Positions 1 to 7,186 of a stretch of DNA of 11,810 nt are shown in pieces. Source of the stretch: G020354085 sp964629975. GTDB taxonomy: Bacteria > Pseudomonadota > Gammaproteobacteria > Acidiferrobacterales > Sulfurifustaceae. Position 1 is the first letter of the stretch; every line of letters begins with the position of its first letter. A program made the translations under genes and the position numbers. Under the pieces are notes generated by a model. The model was not told the DNA's origin and did not search any database. It saw nothing but the letters and a program-made list of their open reading frames with translations. The DNA lies in the NCBI GenBank assembly GCA_964629975.1, contig CAZVUN010000095.1:1-11810 (forward strand). Direction: 5' to 3'.

Positions 1-56
1 ACGAGTACGGCTACACCTGCAACATGCTGCGTTTCGTGCAGCACGTGGCCAAGTAA
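1..56 (+). CDS. gap: Glyceraldehyde-3-phosphate dehydrogenase, C-terminal end only (probable)
   Basis: An open frame enters from the left edge (first whole codon at 3) and stops with TAA at 54-56. Its last residues read EYGYTCNMLRFVQHVAK. The N-E-Y/W-G-Y/F-x-x-x-x-x-x pattern followed by a short helix is how bacterial GAPDH ends (the usual WYDNE-[WY]-[GS]-[YF] region). In the Calvin cycle this enzyme reduces 1,3-bisphosphoglycerate to glyceraldehyde 3-phosphate. Position supports the call: gap directly upstream of pgk, pyk and fba is a common gammaproteobacterial autotroph arrangement. Only 17 residues are visible, so identity rests mainly on context and the terminal motif. An inverted-repeat element starts about 5 bases after the stop. 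Confidence 0.65.
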   Translation, partial: EYGYTCNMLRFVQHVAK

Positions 57-60
57 GGCC

Positions 61-146
61 CTGAACCGCCAAGGACGCCAGGAACGCCAGATTGAGCCGA
101 TCAATTGGTGCTTTTCTTGGCGTCCTTGGCGTTCCTGGCGATTCAA
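61..146. repeat. Short inverted-repeat element, copy 1 (gap-pgk spacer)
   Basis: The left arm (61-90) reads CTGAACCGCCAAGGACGCCA followed by GGAACGCCAG. The right arm (116-146) is its approximate reverse complement, matching about 23 of 30 positions. Each arm is built from three CGCCA units spaced 9 bases apart. The 25-base loop contains a smaller stem, ATTGA-GCCGA-TCAAT (91-105). The same arm sequence bounds elements at 9793-9932 and 11232-11704, so this is one copy of a dispersed family rather than a terminator private to gap. It lies wholly between the gap stop and the pgk ribosome binding region. As RNA it would fold into a long imperfect hairpin that could influence processing between gap and pgk. 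Confidence 0.85.
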
Positions 147-171
147 ATTCTCAGAAAAGGTTTATGGAAAT

Positions 172-1353
172 ATGTCCGTCATCAAGCTGACCGATCTCGA
201 TCTCAAGGGCAAGCGCGTGCTGATCCGCGCTGACCTGAATGTCCCCGTGAAGGACGGAAGAGTGACCTCCGATGCGCGCATCAGCGCATCGCTGCCGACC
301 TTCAACCACTGCCTCAAGGCCGGCGCCAAGGTGATGGTGATGTCGCACCTGGGCCGTCCGACCGAAGGCGAGTATTCGGAGGAGAACTCGCTCAAGCCGG
401 TGGCCGACGACCTGTCGAAAAAGCTCGGCAAGCCGGTGCGCCTCATAAAGGACTGGATCAACGGCGGCTTCGAGGTCGCGGCCGGCGAGCTCGTGCTTCT
501 GGAGAACGTGCGCTTCAACAAGGGCGAGAAGAAGAACCTCGACGAGACCGCACAGAAATACGCCAAACTGTGCGATGTCTTCGTCATGGACGCCTTCGGC
601 ACCGCCCACCGCGCCGAGGCCTCGACCCACGGGGTGGCCAAGTTTGCGCCCATCGCCTGCGCGGGGCTGCTGCTGATGGAGGAGCTGGAGGCGCTCACCA
701 AGGCATTGCTCAATCCGAAGCGGCCGATGGTGGCGATCGTCGGCGGCTCCAAGGTCTCGACCAAGCTCACGGTGCTCGAGGCGCTGTCCGAGAAGGTCGA
801 CCAGCTGGTGGTCGGCGGCGGCATCGCCAACACCTTCCTCGCAGCGGCCGGCAGGAAGATCGGCAAGTCGCTGGCCGAGGCCGATCTCATCCCGACCGCG
901 AAGAGCCTGATGGAGAAGATGCAGAAGCGCGGCGCCACCATCCCGATCGCGGTCGATGTGGTGGTGGGCAAGAAGTTCGACGCCAACGAGCCGGCGGTCT
1001 TGAAGGATGCCGATAGCGTCGCCGACGACGACATGATATTTGACATCGGTCCGAAGAGCGCCCAGCAGCTCGCGGACATCATCATGAAGGCCGGTACGGT
1101 GGTGTGGAACGGCCCGGTCGGCGTGTTCGAGTTCGACCAGTTCGGCGAGGGCACCAAGAGAATCGCCCAGGCGATTGCCGCCACCTCGGCCTTCACGCTC
1201 GCCGGCGGCGGCGACACCATCGCCGCCATCCAGAAGTACAACATCTACGACAAGGTGTCGTACATCTCGACCGCCGGTGGCGCCTTCCTCGAATTCCTGG
1301 AAGGCAAGAAGCTCCCGGCGGTGGATGTCCTGGAACAGCGCGCCAAGCAGTAG
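172..1353 (+). CDS. pgk: Phosphoglycerate kinase
   Basis: This 393-residue protein has the normal length for bacterial Pgk. It phosphorylates 3-phosphoglycerate with ATP to 1,3-bisphosphoglycerate, the step just after RuBisCO in the Calvin cycle, and works as a cytoplasmic monomer. Family landmarks occur in order: the substrate-binding RADLNVP (19-25), SHLGRPTE (58-65), ENVRF (111-115) and DAFGTAHR (140-147) in the N-terminal domain, then the nucleotide-binding GGSKVSTK (191-198), WNGPVGVFE (312-320), GGGDT (345-349) and STAGGAFLEF (366-375) in the C-terminal domain. The ATG at 172 gives the standard N-terminus MSVIKLTDLDLKGKRVLIR; a purine-rich AAAAGG lies at 155-160. It lies between a probable gap and pyk on the same strand, so co-transcription is likely. 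No truncation or missing motif is seen. Confidence 0.98.
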   Translation: MSVIKLTDLDLKGKRVLIRADLNVPVKDGRVTSDARISASLPTFNHCLKAGAKVMVMSHLGRPTEGEYSEENSLKPVADDLSKKLGKPVRLIKDWINGGFEVAAGELVLLENVRFNKGEKKNLDETAQKYAKLCDVFVMDAFGTAHRAEASTHGVAKFAPIACAGLLLMEELEALTKALLNPKRPMVAIVGGSKVSTKLTVLEALSEKVDQLVVGGGIANTFLAAAGRKIGKSLAEADLIPTAKSLMEKMQKRGATIPIAVDVVVGKKFDANEPAVLKDADSVADDDMIFDIGPKSAQQLADIIMKAGTVVWNGPVGVFEFDQFGEGTKRIAQAIAATSAFTLAGGGDTIAAIQKYNIYDKVSYISTAGGAFLEFLEGKKLPAVDVLEQRAKQ

Positions 1354-1362
1354 CCCGCAGGG

Positions 1363-1390
1363 GGTGATGGAAGTCTTCATCACCGCCTTT
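1363..1390 (+). terminator. Small hairpin between pgk and pyk, possible weak terminator
   Basis: GGTGATGGA (1363-1371) pairs with TCTTCATCACC-type sequence ending at 1384, giving a 9-bp stem with one G-U pair and a 4-base loop. GCCTTTT follows at 1385-1391. The stem is modest and the T run short, so partial termination or an RNA-stability role is more likely than a full stop. It sits in the 58-base pgk-pyk spacer and would tune pyk relative to pgk. Confidence 0.35.
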
Positions 1391-1411
1391 TGCTTCAGAA
1401 GCACAGCACCC

Positions 1412-2836
1412 ATGCTCAGACGAACCAAGATTGTTGCCACCCTCGGGCCGGCGACTGACGACCCCAAGGTTCTGGACAAGTTGATCGAGGCCGGCATCGA
1501 TGTCGTGCGATTGAACTTCTCGCACGACCGGCACGAGGTGCACCGCCAGCGGGCCGAGACCGTACGGGAGCGGGTCAAGGCCTACGGCCGCGAAGTCGGT
1601 GTGCTGGTCGACTTGCAGGGCCCCAAGATCCGCATCGGCAAGTTCAAGTCCGGGCCGGTCCAGCTCAGCGAGGGCGACAGCATCGTGCTCGACGCCGACC
1701 ATCCGCTCGATGCCGGCACCAAGGAGCGTGTCGGCGTGACCTATCGCCAATTGCCCGAGGATGTGAGCCGCGGCAATACGCTGCTGCTCGACGACGGGCG
1801 CATCGTGCTGTGGGTCGACAAGGTCGAGGGCAATGCGGTGCACTGCCGGGTCGTCGTCGGGGGCCTGCTGTCCAACAACAAGGGCATCAATCGCCAGGGC
1901 GGCGGGCTGTCCGCCAAGGCGCTGACCGACAAGGATCGCGAGGACATCAAGGTGGCGGCCGCGATCCGCGCCGACTACATTGCGATTTCGTTTCCACGCA
2001 GTGCCGAGGACGTGAATGAAGCGCGCGGGTTGTTGCGCACCGCCGGTGGTCACGGTGGTGTGATCGCCAAGATCGAACGCGCCGAAGCGGTCGAGAACAT
2101 CGAAGGCATCCTCGGGGCGGCCGACGCCGTCATGATCGCGCGCGGCGACCTCGGCGTGGAAATCGGCGACGCCGCGGTGCCACCGATCCAGAAGCGCATC
2201 ATCCGGCTCGCGCGCGAGCGTAACAAGGTCGTCATCACCGCGACCCAGATGATGGAGTCGATGATCGAGAATGCCATTCCGACCCGCGCCGAAGTCTCGG
2301 ACGTGGCCAACGCCGTGATCGACGGCACCGACGCGGTGATGCTGTCGGCCGAAACCGCCGCTGGCAAGCACCCGGTGGCGGCGGTGTCGGCGATGGACCG
2401 CGTCTGCAAGGTGGCGGAACAGGAGCTCGAGGTGCTGCGCTCGCGCCAGCGCTCCGACCGGGTGTTCCAGCGCGTGGACGAAGCCATTGCGATGGCCACC
2501 ATGTACACGGCCAACCACCTGGCGGTGAAGGCGATCGCCGCCCTTACGGAATCTGGGTCTACTCCCTTGTGGATGTCGCGCATCAGTTCGGGCGTACCGA
2601 TCTACGCCTTGACGAGCCAATTGGAGACGCGTAGAAAGGTCACGCTCTATCGCGGCGTCTACCCGGTTGCGTTCGAGATCACGACGTCGGACCACGCGAC
2701 CGTCAATCGTGAAGCGATCGATGAGCTGCGCCGGCGCGGCACGGTGCGTGACGGCGACCTGGTCATCATCACGAAAGGTGATCTGACCGGCGTGATGGGC
2801 GGTACCAACGCAATGAAAATCGCTGTGGTGAAGTGA
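1412..2836 (+). CDS. pyk: Pyruvate kinase
   Basis: This 474-residue cytoplasmic enzyme converts phosphoenolpyruvate and ADP to pyruvate and ATP. The ATG at 1412 gives the classical start MLRRTKIVATLGPATD; an upstream in-frame extension would overlap pgk and has no family resemblance. Visible motifs are R33-L-N35-F-S-H (substrate and K+ site), LVDLQGPKIRIGKF (65-78), the B domain around 70-168, the active-site signature IAKIERAEAV with K220 and metal ligand E222, MIARGDLGVE (241-250) with metal ligand D246, TATQMMESM (276-284) and the following PTRAEVSDVANA segment, and a C-terminal domain ending GGTNAMKIAVVK. It follows pgk by 58 bases and precedes fba by 64. In an autotroph it directs Calvin-cycle carbon to pyruvate and biosynthesis. 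Pyk within a gap-pgk-pyk-fba cluster is usual for such bacteria. Confidence 0.97.
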   Translation: MLRRTKIVATLGPATDDPKVLDKLIEAGIDVVRLNFSHDRHEVHRQRAETVRERVKAYGREVGVLVDLQGPKIRIGKFKSGPVQLSEGDSIVLDADHPLDAGTKERVGVTYRQLPEDVSRGNTLLLDDGRIVLWVDKVEGNAVHCRVVVGGLLSNNKGINRQGGGLSAKALTDKDREDIKVAAAIRADYIAISFPRSAEDVNEARGLLRTAGGHGGVIAKIERAEAVENIEGILGAADAVMIARGDLGVEIGDAAVPPIQKRIIRLARERNKVVITATQMMESMIENAIPTRAEVSDVANAVIDGTDAVMLSAETAAGKHPVAAVSAMDRVCKVAEQELEVLRSRQRSDRVFQRVDEAIAMATMYTANHLAVKAIAALTESGSTPLWMSRISSGVPIYALTSQLETRRKVTLYRGVYPVAFEITTSDHATVNREAIDELRRRGTVRDGDLVIITKGDLTGVMGGTNAMKIAVVK

Positions 2837-2900
2837 CCCGCGTCACCGCACCACGGTATTCGATCTCAGTAATCGCCATTGAAACCTTGAGGAGGACATC

Positions 2901-3965
2901 ATGGCCCTTGTGACCCTGCGCCAACTGCTGGACCACGCCGCCGAACACCAGTACGGCGTCCCGGCGTTCAACGTCAACAACCTCGAGCAGATGCGCGCCA
3001 TCATGGAGGCGGCGGCCGAAACCGACAGCCCGGTGATCGTGCAGGCCTCGGCCGGCGCGCGCAAATATGCCGGCGCCCCGTTCCTGCGCCACCTGATCCT
3101 CGCGGCGATCGAGGAGTGGCCGCACATCCCGGTGTGCATGCACCAGGACCATGGCACCTCGCCGGCCGTGTGCCAGCGCTCCATCCAGCTCGGCTTCTCG
3201 TCGGTGATGATGGACGGCTCGCTCAAGGAAGACGGCAAGACCCCGGCCTCCTATGAATACAACGTCAACGTCACCAAGACCGTGGTCGACATGGCGCACG
3301 CCTGCGGCGTGTCGGTCGAAGGCGAATTGGGATGCCTCGGCTCGCTCGAAACCGGCACCGCCGGCAAGGAAGACGGCATCGGCGCCGAGGGCAAGCTCGA
3401 CCACTCGCAGCTCCTCACCGACCCGAACGAGGCCGCGGACTTCGTGAAGAAGACCGGGGTCGATGCGCTCGCGATTGCCATCGGCACCTCGCACGGCGCC
3501 TACAAGTTCACCCGCCCGCCGACCGGCGACATCCTCGCCATCGACCGCATCCGGGAGATTCACCAGCGCATCCCGAACGTGCACCTCGTCATGCACGGCT
3601 CGAGCTCGGTGCCGCAGGAGTGGCTCAAGATCATCAACTCCTACGGCGGCGACATGGGCCAGACCTACGGTGTGCCGGTCGAAGAGATCGTGCAGGGCAT
3701 CAAGAGCGGCGTGCGCAAGGTCAACATCGACACCGACCTGCGCATGGCCTCGACCGGCGCGGTGCGCAAGTTCCTCGCCGAGAACAAGAAGGAATTCGAC
3801 CCGCGCAAGTGGCTCACCGCCGCCACCAAGGCCATGAAGGACATCTGCAAGGCGCGTTACGAGGCCTTCGGCTGCGCGGGCCAAGCCTCGAAGATCAAGC
3901 CGATCTCACTTGAGGCCATGAGCATACGCTACGCCAAGGGTGAGCTCGCGCCGAAAGTGAACTGA
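2901..3965 (+). CDS. fba: Class II fructose-bisphosphate aldolase, Calvin-cycle subtype
   Basis: This 354-residue Zn2+-dependent aldolase joins dihydroxyacetone phosphate with glyceraldehyde 3-phosphate. In Calvin-cycle organisms the same family also makes sedoheptulose 1,7-bisphosphate. The ATG at 2901 is preceded by AGGAGG (2890-2895). Motifs seen: PAFNVNNLEQ (21-30), MHQDHG (80-85) with catalytic D83 and zinc ligand H84, VEGELGCLG (139-147), the zinc-site histidines in GTSHGAYKF (H198) and MHGSSS (H232), and NIDTD (275-279) for phosphate binding. The long insert between residues 145 and 175 and the total length fit the type B class II enzymes often named CbbA or Fba in autotrophs. It is the last gene of the gap-pgk-pyk-fba group and is followed by a clear terminator. 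Confidence 0.97.
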   Translation: MALVTLRQLLDHAAEHQYGVPAFNVNNLEQMRAIMEAAAETDSPVIVQASAGARKYAGAPFLRHLILAAIEEWPHIPVCMHQDHGTSPAVCQRSIQLGFSSVMMDGSLKEDGKTPASYEYNVNVTKTVVDMAHACGVSVEGELGCLGSLETGTAGKEDGIGAEGKLDHSQLLTDPNEAADFVKKTGVDALAIAIGTSHGAYKFTRPPTGDILAIDRIREIHQRIPNVHLVMHGSSSVPQEWLKIINSYGGDMGQTYGVPVEEIVQGIKSGVRKVNIDTDLRMASTGAVRKFLAENKKEFDPRKWLTAATKAMKDICKARYEAFGCAGQASKIKPISLEAMSIRYAKGELAPKVN

Positions 3966-4028
3966 GATTCTTCCAGCCCTCCGCCTCCGGGAACAGCGCC
4001 GCGAGGGCAGAAAGACCGAAGCAGTGCC

Positions 4029-4058
4029 AAAGGGGCGGGTCACCGCCCCTTTCTTGTT
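4029..4058 (+). terminator. Intrinsic terminator after fba
   Basis: AGGGGCGG (4031-4038) pairs perfectly with CCGCCCCT (4043-4050) around a GTCA loop. Flanking AA and TT extend the stem to 10 bp, and the T-rich TTTCTTGTT follows. This is a textbook rho-independent terminator and marks the end of the glycolytic/Calvin transcription unit. Confidence 0.9.
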
Positions 4059-4091
4059 GCAATTGGCAGATGTGCGGTGGATAGTTTGGAC

Positions 4092-4490
4092 ATGAGCCGA
4101 GGCGATCCGCGTTACCCCTGCCCATGCTGCGGATACCTGGTGTTCCGCATGCAACCGGGCGGCAACGAACGCTGCCCGATCTGTCTGTGGCAAGACGACC
4201 TGGCGCAGTTGCGGTTTCCACGACTGCCGGGCAGCGCCAACCACGTCTCGCTCGATGAGGCGCAGCACAATTTCGCCGACTTCGGAGTAGCCGAGCGTCG
4301 CCGGCGCGGCGAGGGTCGCGTGCCACTGGCCGAGGACCAGCGCGAACCCGGCTGGCGCCCGCTCGATCCCGGGCGCGACAACATCGAAGAACCGCAGCGC
4401 GGCATCGATTACGCCGATACCTATCCGCTCGCCGATACCACCGTGCTGTACTACTGGCGCGCTACCTATTGGCGACGGCTGGCGAGCTGA
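4092..4490 (+). CDS. CPCC-family cysteine-rich protein, function unknown
   Basis: This small protein of 132 residues begins MSRGDPRYPCPCCGYLVF and continues with a second cysteine pair, CPICLWQDD. The arrangement YPCPCCGY-x(14)-CPIC-x-W-x-D-D (C10, C12, C13, C28, C31) is the hallmark of the CPCC cysteine-rich domain (Pfam Cys_rich_CPCC), which looks like a small metal-binding knuckle. The molecular role of this family is not established. The rest is charged and arginine-rich, with an aromatic end (VLYYWRATYWRRL). I prefer the ATG at 4092; an in-frame GTG at 4077 would add five residues but lacks a convincing ribosome binding site. It starts 34 bases after the fba terminator, with no strong promoter recognised, and is followed by a -10 box belonging to the next gene. 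Confidence 0.75.
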   Translation: MSRGDPRYPCPCCGYLVFRMQPGGNERCPICLWQDDLAQLRFPRLPGSANHVSLDEAQHNFADFGVAERRRRGEGRVPLAEDQREPGWRPLDPGRDNIEEPQRGIDYADTYPLADTTVLYYWRATYWRRLAS

Positions 4491-4497
4491 CGCGCGC

Positions 4498-4527
4498 TGC
4501 TCGCCGCATCAGGAGCTTGTCTATAAT
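4498..4527 (+). promoter_or_regulatory. Sigma70-like promoter for the EthD-type gene
   Basis: A perfect TATAAT lies at 4522-4527 within the 94-base gap upstream of the gene at 4585. The -35 position (about 4498-4504) shows only a weak match. The promoter would give a leader of roughly 50 bases. The -10 match stands out in an otherwise GC-rich spacer, but without a good -35 the call is moderate. Confidence 0.5.
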
Positions 4528-4584
4528 CGGGTACCGGCGGCCGTGGCAGAGCGCTGGCAGAAGTGCTTCTGACGGGAGGCGATC

Positions 4585-4941
4585 GTGATTCGATTCATCA
4601 ATTGCATACGGCGCAGGCCGGACGTGACTGCCGATCAGTTCCGCCAGTACTGGAACGATCCGCAGTTTGTTGCCTTGATCGAGCGGACCGTGGCGCTGAC
4701 CGGGGCGCTGCGCTATTCCAAGAACGCCACGCTCAACGTCCAGGCCAACGTGACGGTTCAGGAGCAGCGCGGCACGGGCGATCCGTATGACGGCGTGCTC
4801 GAATACTGGTGGGACAATGCCGCAGAGCTGATCGCACGTACCCAGAGCGCCGAGGGCCGGGTACTCACCGCGGAGATGCTTGCCTACCAGCGCCAGTTCG
4901 TGGATCTGGCCGGCTCGACCGCATTCTTCACCGAGGCCTAG
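4585..4941 (+). CDS. EthD-like dimeric alpha-beta barrel protein
   Basis: This 118-residue protein starts at GTG 4585 with GGGAGG at 4574-4579, a good Shine-Dalgarno at 5-base spacing. The N-terminal strand and helix, IRFINCIRRRPDVTADQF followed by RQYW, matches the ferredoxin-like half of EthD/Dabb proteins (typically hhxhhRRxxGhoxxEFxxYW). A second half follows with YDGVLEYWWDNAAEL and a helix ending in QRQFVDLAGS. Family members form dimeric alpha-beta barrels. Some accompany ring-degrading or heme-related enzymes, but most have no assigned substrate. Nothing nearby indicates a degradation pathway, so no reaction is proposed. It probably has its own promoter (TATAAT at 4522) and no partner gene in the same transcription unit can be proven. 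Confidence 0.7.
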   Translation: MIRFINCIRRRPDVTADQFRQYWNDPQFVALIERTVALTGALRYSKNATLNVQANVTVQEQRGTGDPYDGVLEYWWDNAAELIARTQSAEGRVLTAEMLAYQRQFVDLAGSTAFFTEA

Positions 4942-5115
4942 GCACGGTTTGCCCCTGCCGTGGCGGGCACGCGCCCGCGGCCTTGTTCCCGGATTCCCAG
5001 GCGCCCACTGACCCGGACCGACCGGCGCGGCGCGGGCCTGGGCCCGGGCCCAAGGTTGCGCCCGCCACGCGCGGCCCGCATCATGCGCACTTCGGCCACA
5101 CGGGGGGAGACCGGA
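4942..5115. other. Very GC-rich spacer with a 14-bp perfect palindrome
   Basis: This 174-base gap separates the EthD-type gene from the membrane-protein gene. It contains TGGGCCCGGGCCCA (5039-5052), a perfect 14-bp palindrome, and several runs of CG-rich sequence. An in-frame extension of the next gene across this gap translates to a Pro/Arg-rich string without family resemblance, so I treat it as non-coding. No T run follows the palindrome, and no confident promoter is visible. The extreme base composition may simply hide one. Confidence 0.5.
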
Positions 5116-5499
5116 ATGAACCGCGAGAAGGTGATCTTCGCCTTTTTTATCCTGCTGGCACTCACGCTCAATTTCGGATTCTTTATTGGCGACATCGACA
5201 ACCCCGAGCACCACAACGTCTATGAGCTGTTTGCCGCGATCGTGGTGAGCCTGATCGCCACGGTGCTCAAGTTCGGCGACCGCACCCATCTCGGTTCGGT
5301 GCTGCTCGCCACGAGTCTCGTGGCCGATCTGCAGCTGCTCGCGGCCGCGATCGTGTGGGGCTACGTGGAGCACGTGTCGGCGACCGGCATGACGGCGCAC
5401 GCCATGGCCGCCATCGTGTCGCTGTCGGGCGGCGCGGTGCTCGCCAATGTCACCTCGGTCGTGCTGCTGGTGGTCGAGACGGTCACGATCCGCCGCTGA
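5116..5499 (+). CDS. Four-helix membrane protein, DUF6394 type
   Basis: The protein has 127 residues and is mostly hydrophobic. Predicted membrane segments are at about 5-24, 36-52, 59-80 and 94-121. The segments NFGFFIGDIDNPEHHNVYEL and ATVLKFGDRTHLGSVLLATS resemble the conserved core I associate with the uncharacterised DUF6394 family of gammaproteobacteria; this is recall, not a search. The ATG at 5116 is chosen because it gives the family-like start MNREKVIFAFF and follows GGGGGGAGA at 5102-5110. The channel gene begins 10 bases after the stop, so the two are almost certainly co-transcribed, which suggests a role linked to ion transport. The conserved polar residues between helices 1 and 2 (D26, D28, N29, H32, H33, N34) could be functional. 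No enzymatic role is claimed. Confidence 0.75.
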   Translation: MNREKVIFAFFILLALTLNFGFFIGDIDNPEHHNVYELFAAIVVSLIATVLKFGDRTHLGSVLLATSLVADLQLLAAAIVWGYVEHVSATGMTAHAMAAIVSLSGGAVLANVTSVVLLVVETVTIRR

Positions 5500-5509
5500 C
5501 GGCCCGACC

Positions 5510-7186
5510 ATGCAGAATGTGATCTACGTTCTGCTGCGGCGGCTGCGCACGCCGCTCATCGTACTCATCTGCGCCTACGCCGTGGCGGTGCTGGGGTTCG
5601 TGCTGATTCCCGGTGTCGACGCCGAGGGCAATCCACGCCGTATCGACTTCCTGCACGCCTTCTACATCGTGAGCTACACCGCGACGACCATCGGCTTCGG
5701 CGAGGTGCCGCATGCGTTTACGCCGGCCCAAAGGCTCTGGACGATCGCCAGCATCTACGCAACCGTCATCGCCTGGGTGTACGCGCTCGGCTCCCTGCTC
5801 GCTGCGCTGCAGGACCCGGCCCTTCGCGCGTTGCTGGCCGAGAGCCGGCTGCGCCGCGGGGTGCGCCAGATTGGCGAACCGTTCTACCTGGTCTGCGGCT
5901 ACGGCGACACCGGCAGCACGCTGGTGCGCGCACTGGCCGATTACGGCATCAAGACCGTGGTCGTCGACATCGACCCGCTGCGCGTGAGCGCGCTCGAGCT
6001 CGAGGATCTGCGCCGGCACGTGCCGGGCCTGTGCGCCGATGCGTCCGAACCGGAGGCGCTGTTGAATGCCGGGCTCAAGCACATCAAGTGCGCGGGCGTG
6101 GTCGCAGTCACCAACAGCGATGCCGTCAACCTGCAGGTCGCCATCACCGCCAAGCTGCTCAACCCGAGCGTGCGCGTCATCTGCCGTGCCGAGAGCCGCG
6201 AGGTCGGTGCCAACATGGCCTCGTTCGGAACCGATCACATCATCAATCCGTTCGACATCTTCGCCGAGCGCCTGGCGCTCGCGCTGCACGCGCCGGGGAT
6301 GTTCCTGGTACACGAGTGGGTCACCGCGATACCGCACGAGCCGTTGCGCGAGCCGCTCTTTCCGCCACACGGGCGCTGGATCCTGTGCGGGTACGGGCGC
6401 TTTGGCAAGGCCCTGCACGAACGATTGAAGGGGGAGGGCGTGTCGGTCACGATCATCGAGGCCGATCCGAAGCTCACGCAACCGCCGCGCGGCACGATCA
6501 TCGGTTGCGGCACCGAGGCGCAGACACTGCGCGAGGCGGATATCGAGAGCGCGGTTGGCATCGTGGCGGGTACCGACAACGACGCCAACAACCTCTCGAT
6601 CATCATGACGGCGCGCGAGCTCAACCCGCGGCTGTTCATGGTGGCACGGCAGAACCGGCGGCCGAACGAGCCGATCTTCGCCGTCGCGGATCTCGACCTC
6701 GTGATGCAGCGTCCCAGCATCATCGCGCACAAGATCTTCGCACTGATCCGCACGCCCCTGCTGGCAGATTTCCTGGAACTCACGCGCAGCATGCCGAACG
6801 CGTGGGGCAATGAGGTGGCAAGCCGGATCAGCGCGGTGACACAAGATCGTGGACCGCACATCTGGGCGGTGCGCCTCAACGCGCAGGATGCCCCGGCCGC
6901 ATGGCAGGCGCTCATGGACGGCGCCAATGTCACCCTTGGCGCGCTGCTGCGTGACCCGCGTGATCCGGCGGAGCGCCTGGGCTGCTTCGCGCTGCTGGCC
7001 AAACGTGCCGAGCAGGAACCGCTGCTGCCGGACGACGACTTCGTGCTGGCCGCGGGCGACGAGCTGCTGTTCTGCGGGCGCTACCGGGCGGCGGACTGGA
7101 TGGACTGGACCCTCAAGAACGACAGCGTGTTTGCCCGGGTGGTGGGCGGTGGCGACCCGCAGGCCGCCGCAGCGCAGGCGCGCTGA
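5510..7186 (+). CDS. Two-TM potassium channel-like protein with two RCK/TrkA-N domains
   Basis: This 558-residue inner-membrane protein starts at ATG 5510, 10 bases after the preceding stop. TM1 spans about 14-34. A pore helix and the selectivity-filter sequence TATTIGFGEV (57-66) follow, then TM2 (about 77-99). The filter is TIGFG rather than the usual TVGYG. Two Rossmann nucleotide-binding RCK domains follow: GYGDTG at 130-135 with VVVDIDPL, and GYGRFG at 294-299 with TIIEADP. The C-terminus resembles a RCK-C (TrkA-C) ligand domain. Such proteins conduct K+ and are gated by nucleotides or ions bound to the RCK ring. Having both RCK units in one chain, as in MthK-like or BK-like double-RCK designs, would give a tetramer with a complete gating ring. 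The tight pairing with the membrane protein upstream hints at an accessory subunit. Substrate and gating ligand are inferred. Confidence 0.88.
   Translation: MQNVIYVLLRRLRTPLIVLICAYAVAVLGFVLIPGVDAEGNPRRIDFLHAFYIVSYTATTIGFGEVPHAFTPAQRLWTIASIYATVIAWVYALGSLLAALQDPALRALLAESRLRRGVRQIGEPFYLVCGYGDTGSTLVRALADYGIKTVVVDIDPLRVSALELEDLRRHVPGLCADASEPEALLNAGLKHIKCAGVVAVTNSDAVNLQVAITAKLLNPSVRVICRAESREVGANMASFGTDHIINPFDIFAERLALALHAPGMFLVHEWVTAIPHEPLREPLFPPHGRWILCGYGRFGKALHERLKGEGVSVTIIEADPKLTQPPRGTIIGCGTEAQTLREADIESAVGIVAGTDNDANNLSIIMTARELNPRLFMVARQNRRPNEPIFAVADLDLVMQRPSIIAHKIFALIRTPLLADFLELTRSMPNAWGNEVASRISAVTQDRGPHIWAVRLNAQDAPAAWQALMDGANVTLGALLRDPRDPAERLGCFALLAKRAEQEPLLPDDDFVLAAGDELLFCGRYRAADWMDWTLKNDSVFARVVGGGDPQAAAAQAR

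Noticed and set aside
61..146. Simple rho-independent terminator of gap
   Set aside because: There is no T tract after the right arm, and the same arms bound two other loci including one with a gene inside, so it belongs to a repeat family.
1175..1411. N-terminal extension of pyk into pgk
   Set aside because: It would overlap the end of pgk and translates to a low-complexity Ser/Pro/Arg string; the family start is at 1412.
1193..2695. Long minus-strand open frame opposite pyk and pgk
   Set aside because: It is antisense to clearly functional enzymes, its translation is His/Arg/Asp-rich with no family pattern, and GC-rich codon bias produces such frames.
4077..4091. GTG at 4077 as start of the CPCC gene
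   Set aside because: No ribosome binding site is convincing there, and the ATG at 4092 places the conserved YPCPCC motif at the usual short distance from the N-terminus; the difference is only five residues.
4960..5115. 52-residue N-terminal extension of the DUF6394 protein
   Set aside because: The extension is Pro/Arg-rich and precedes the hydrophobic family start; GGGGGGAGA sits right before ATG 5116.
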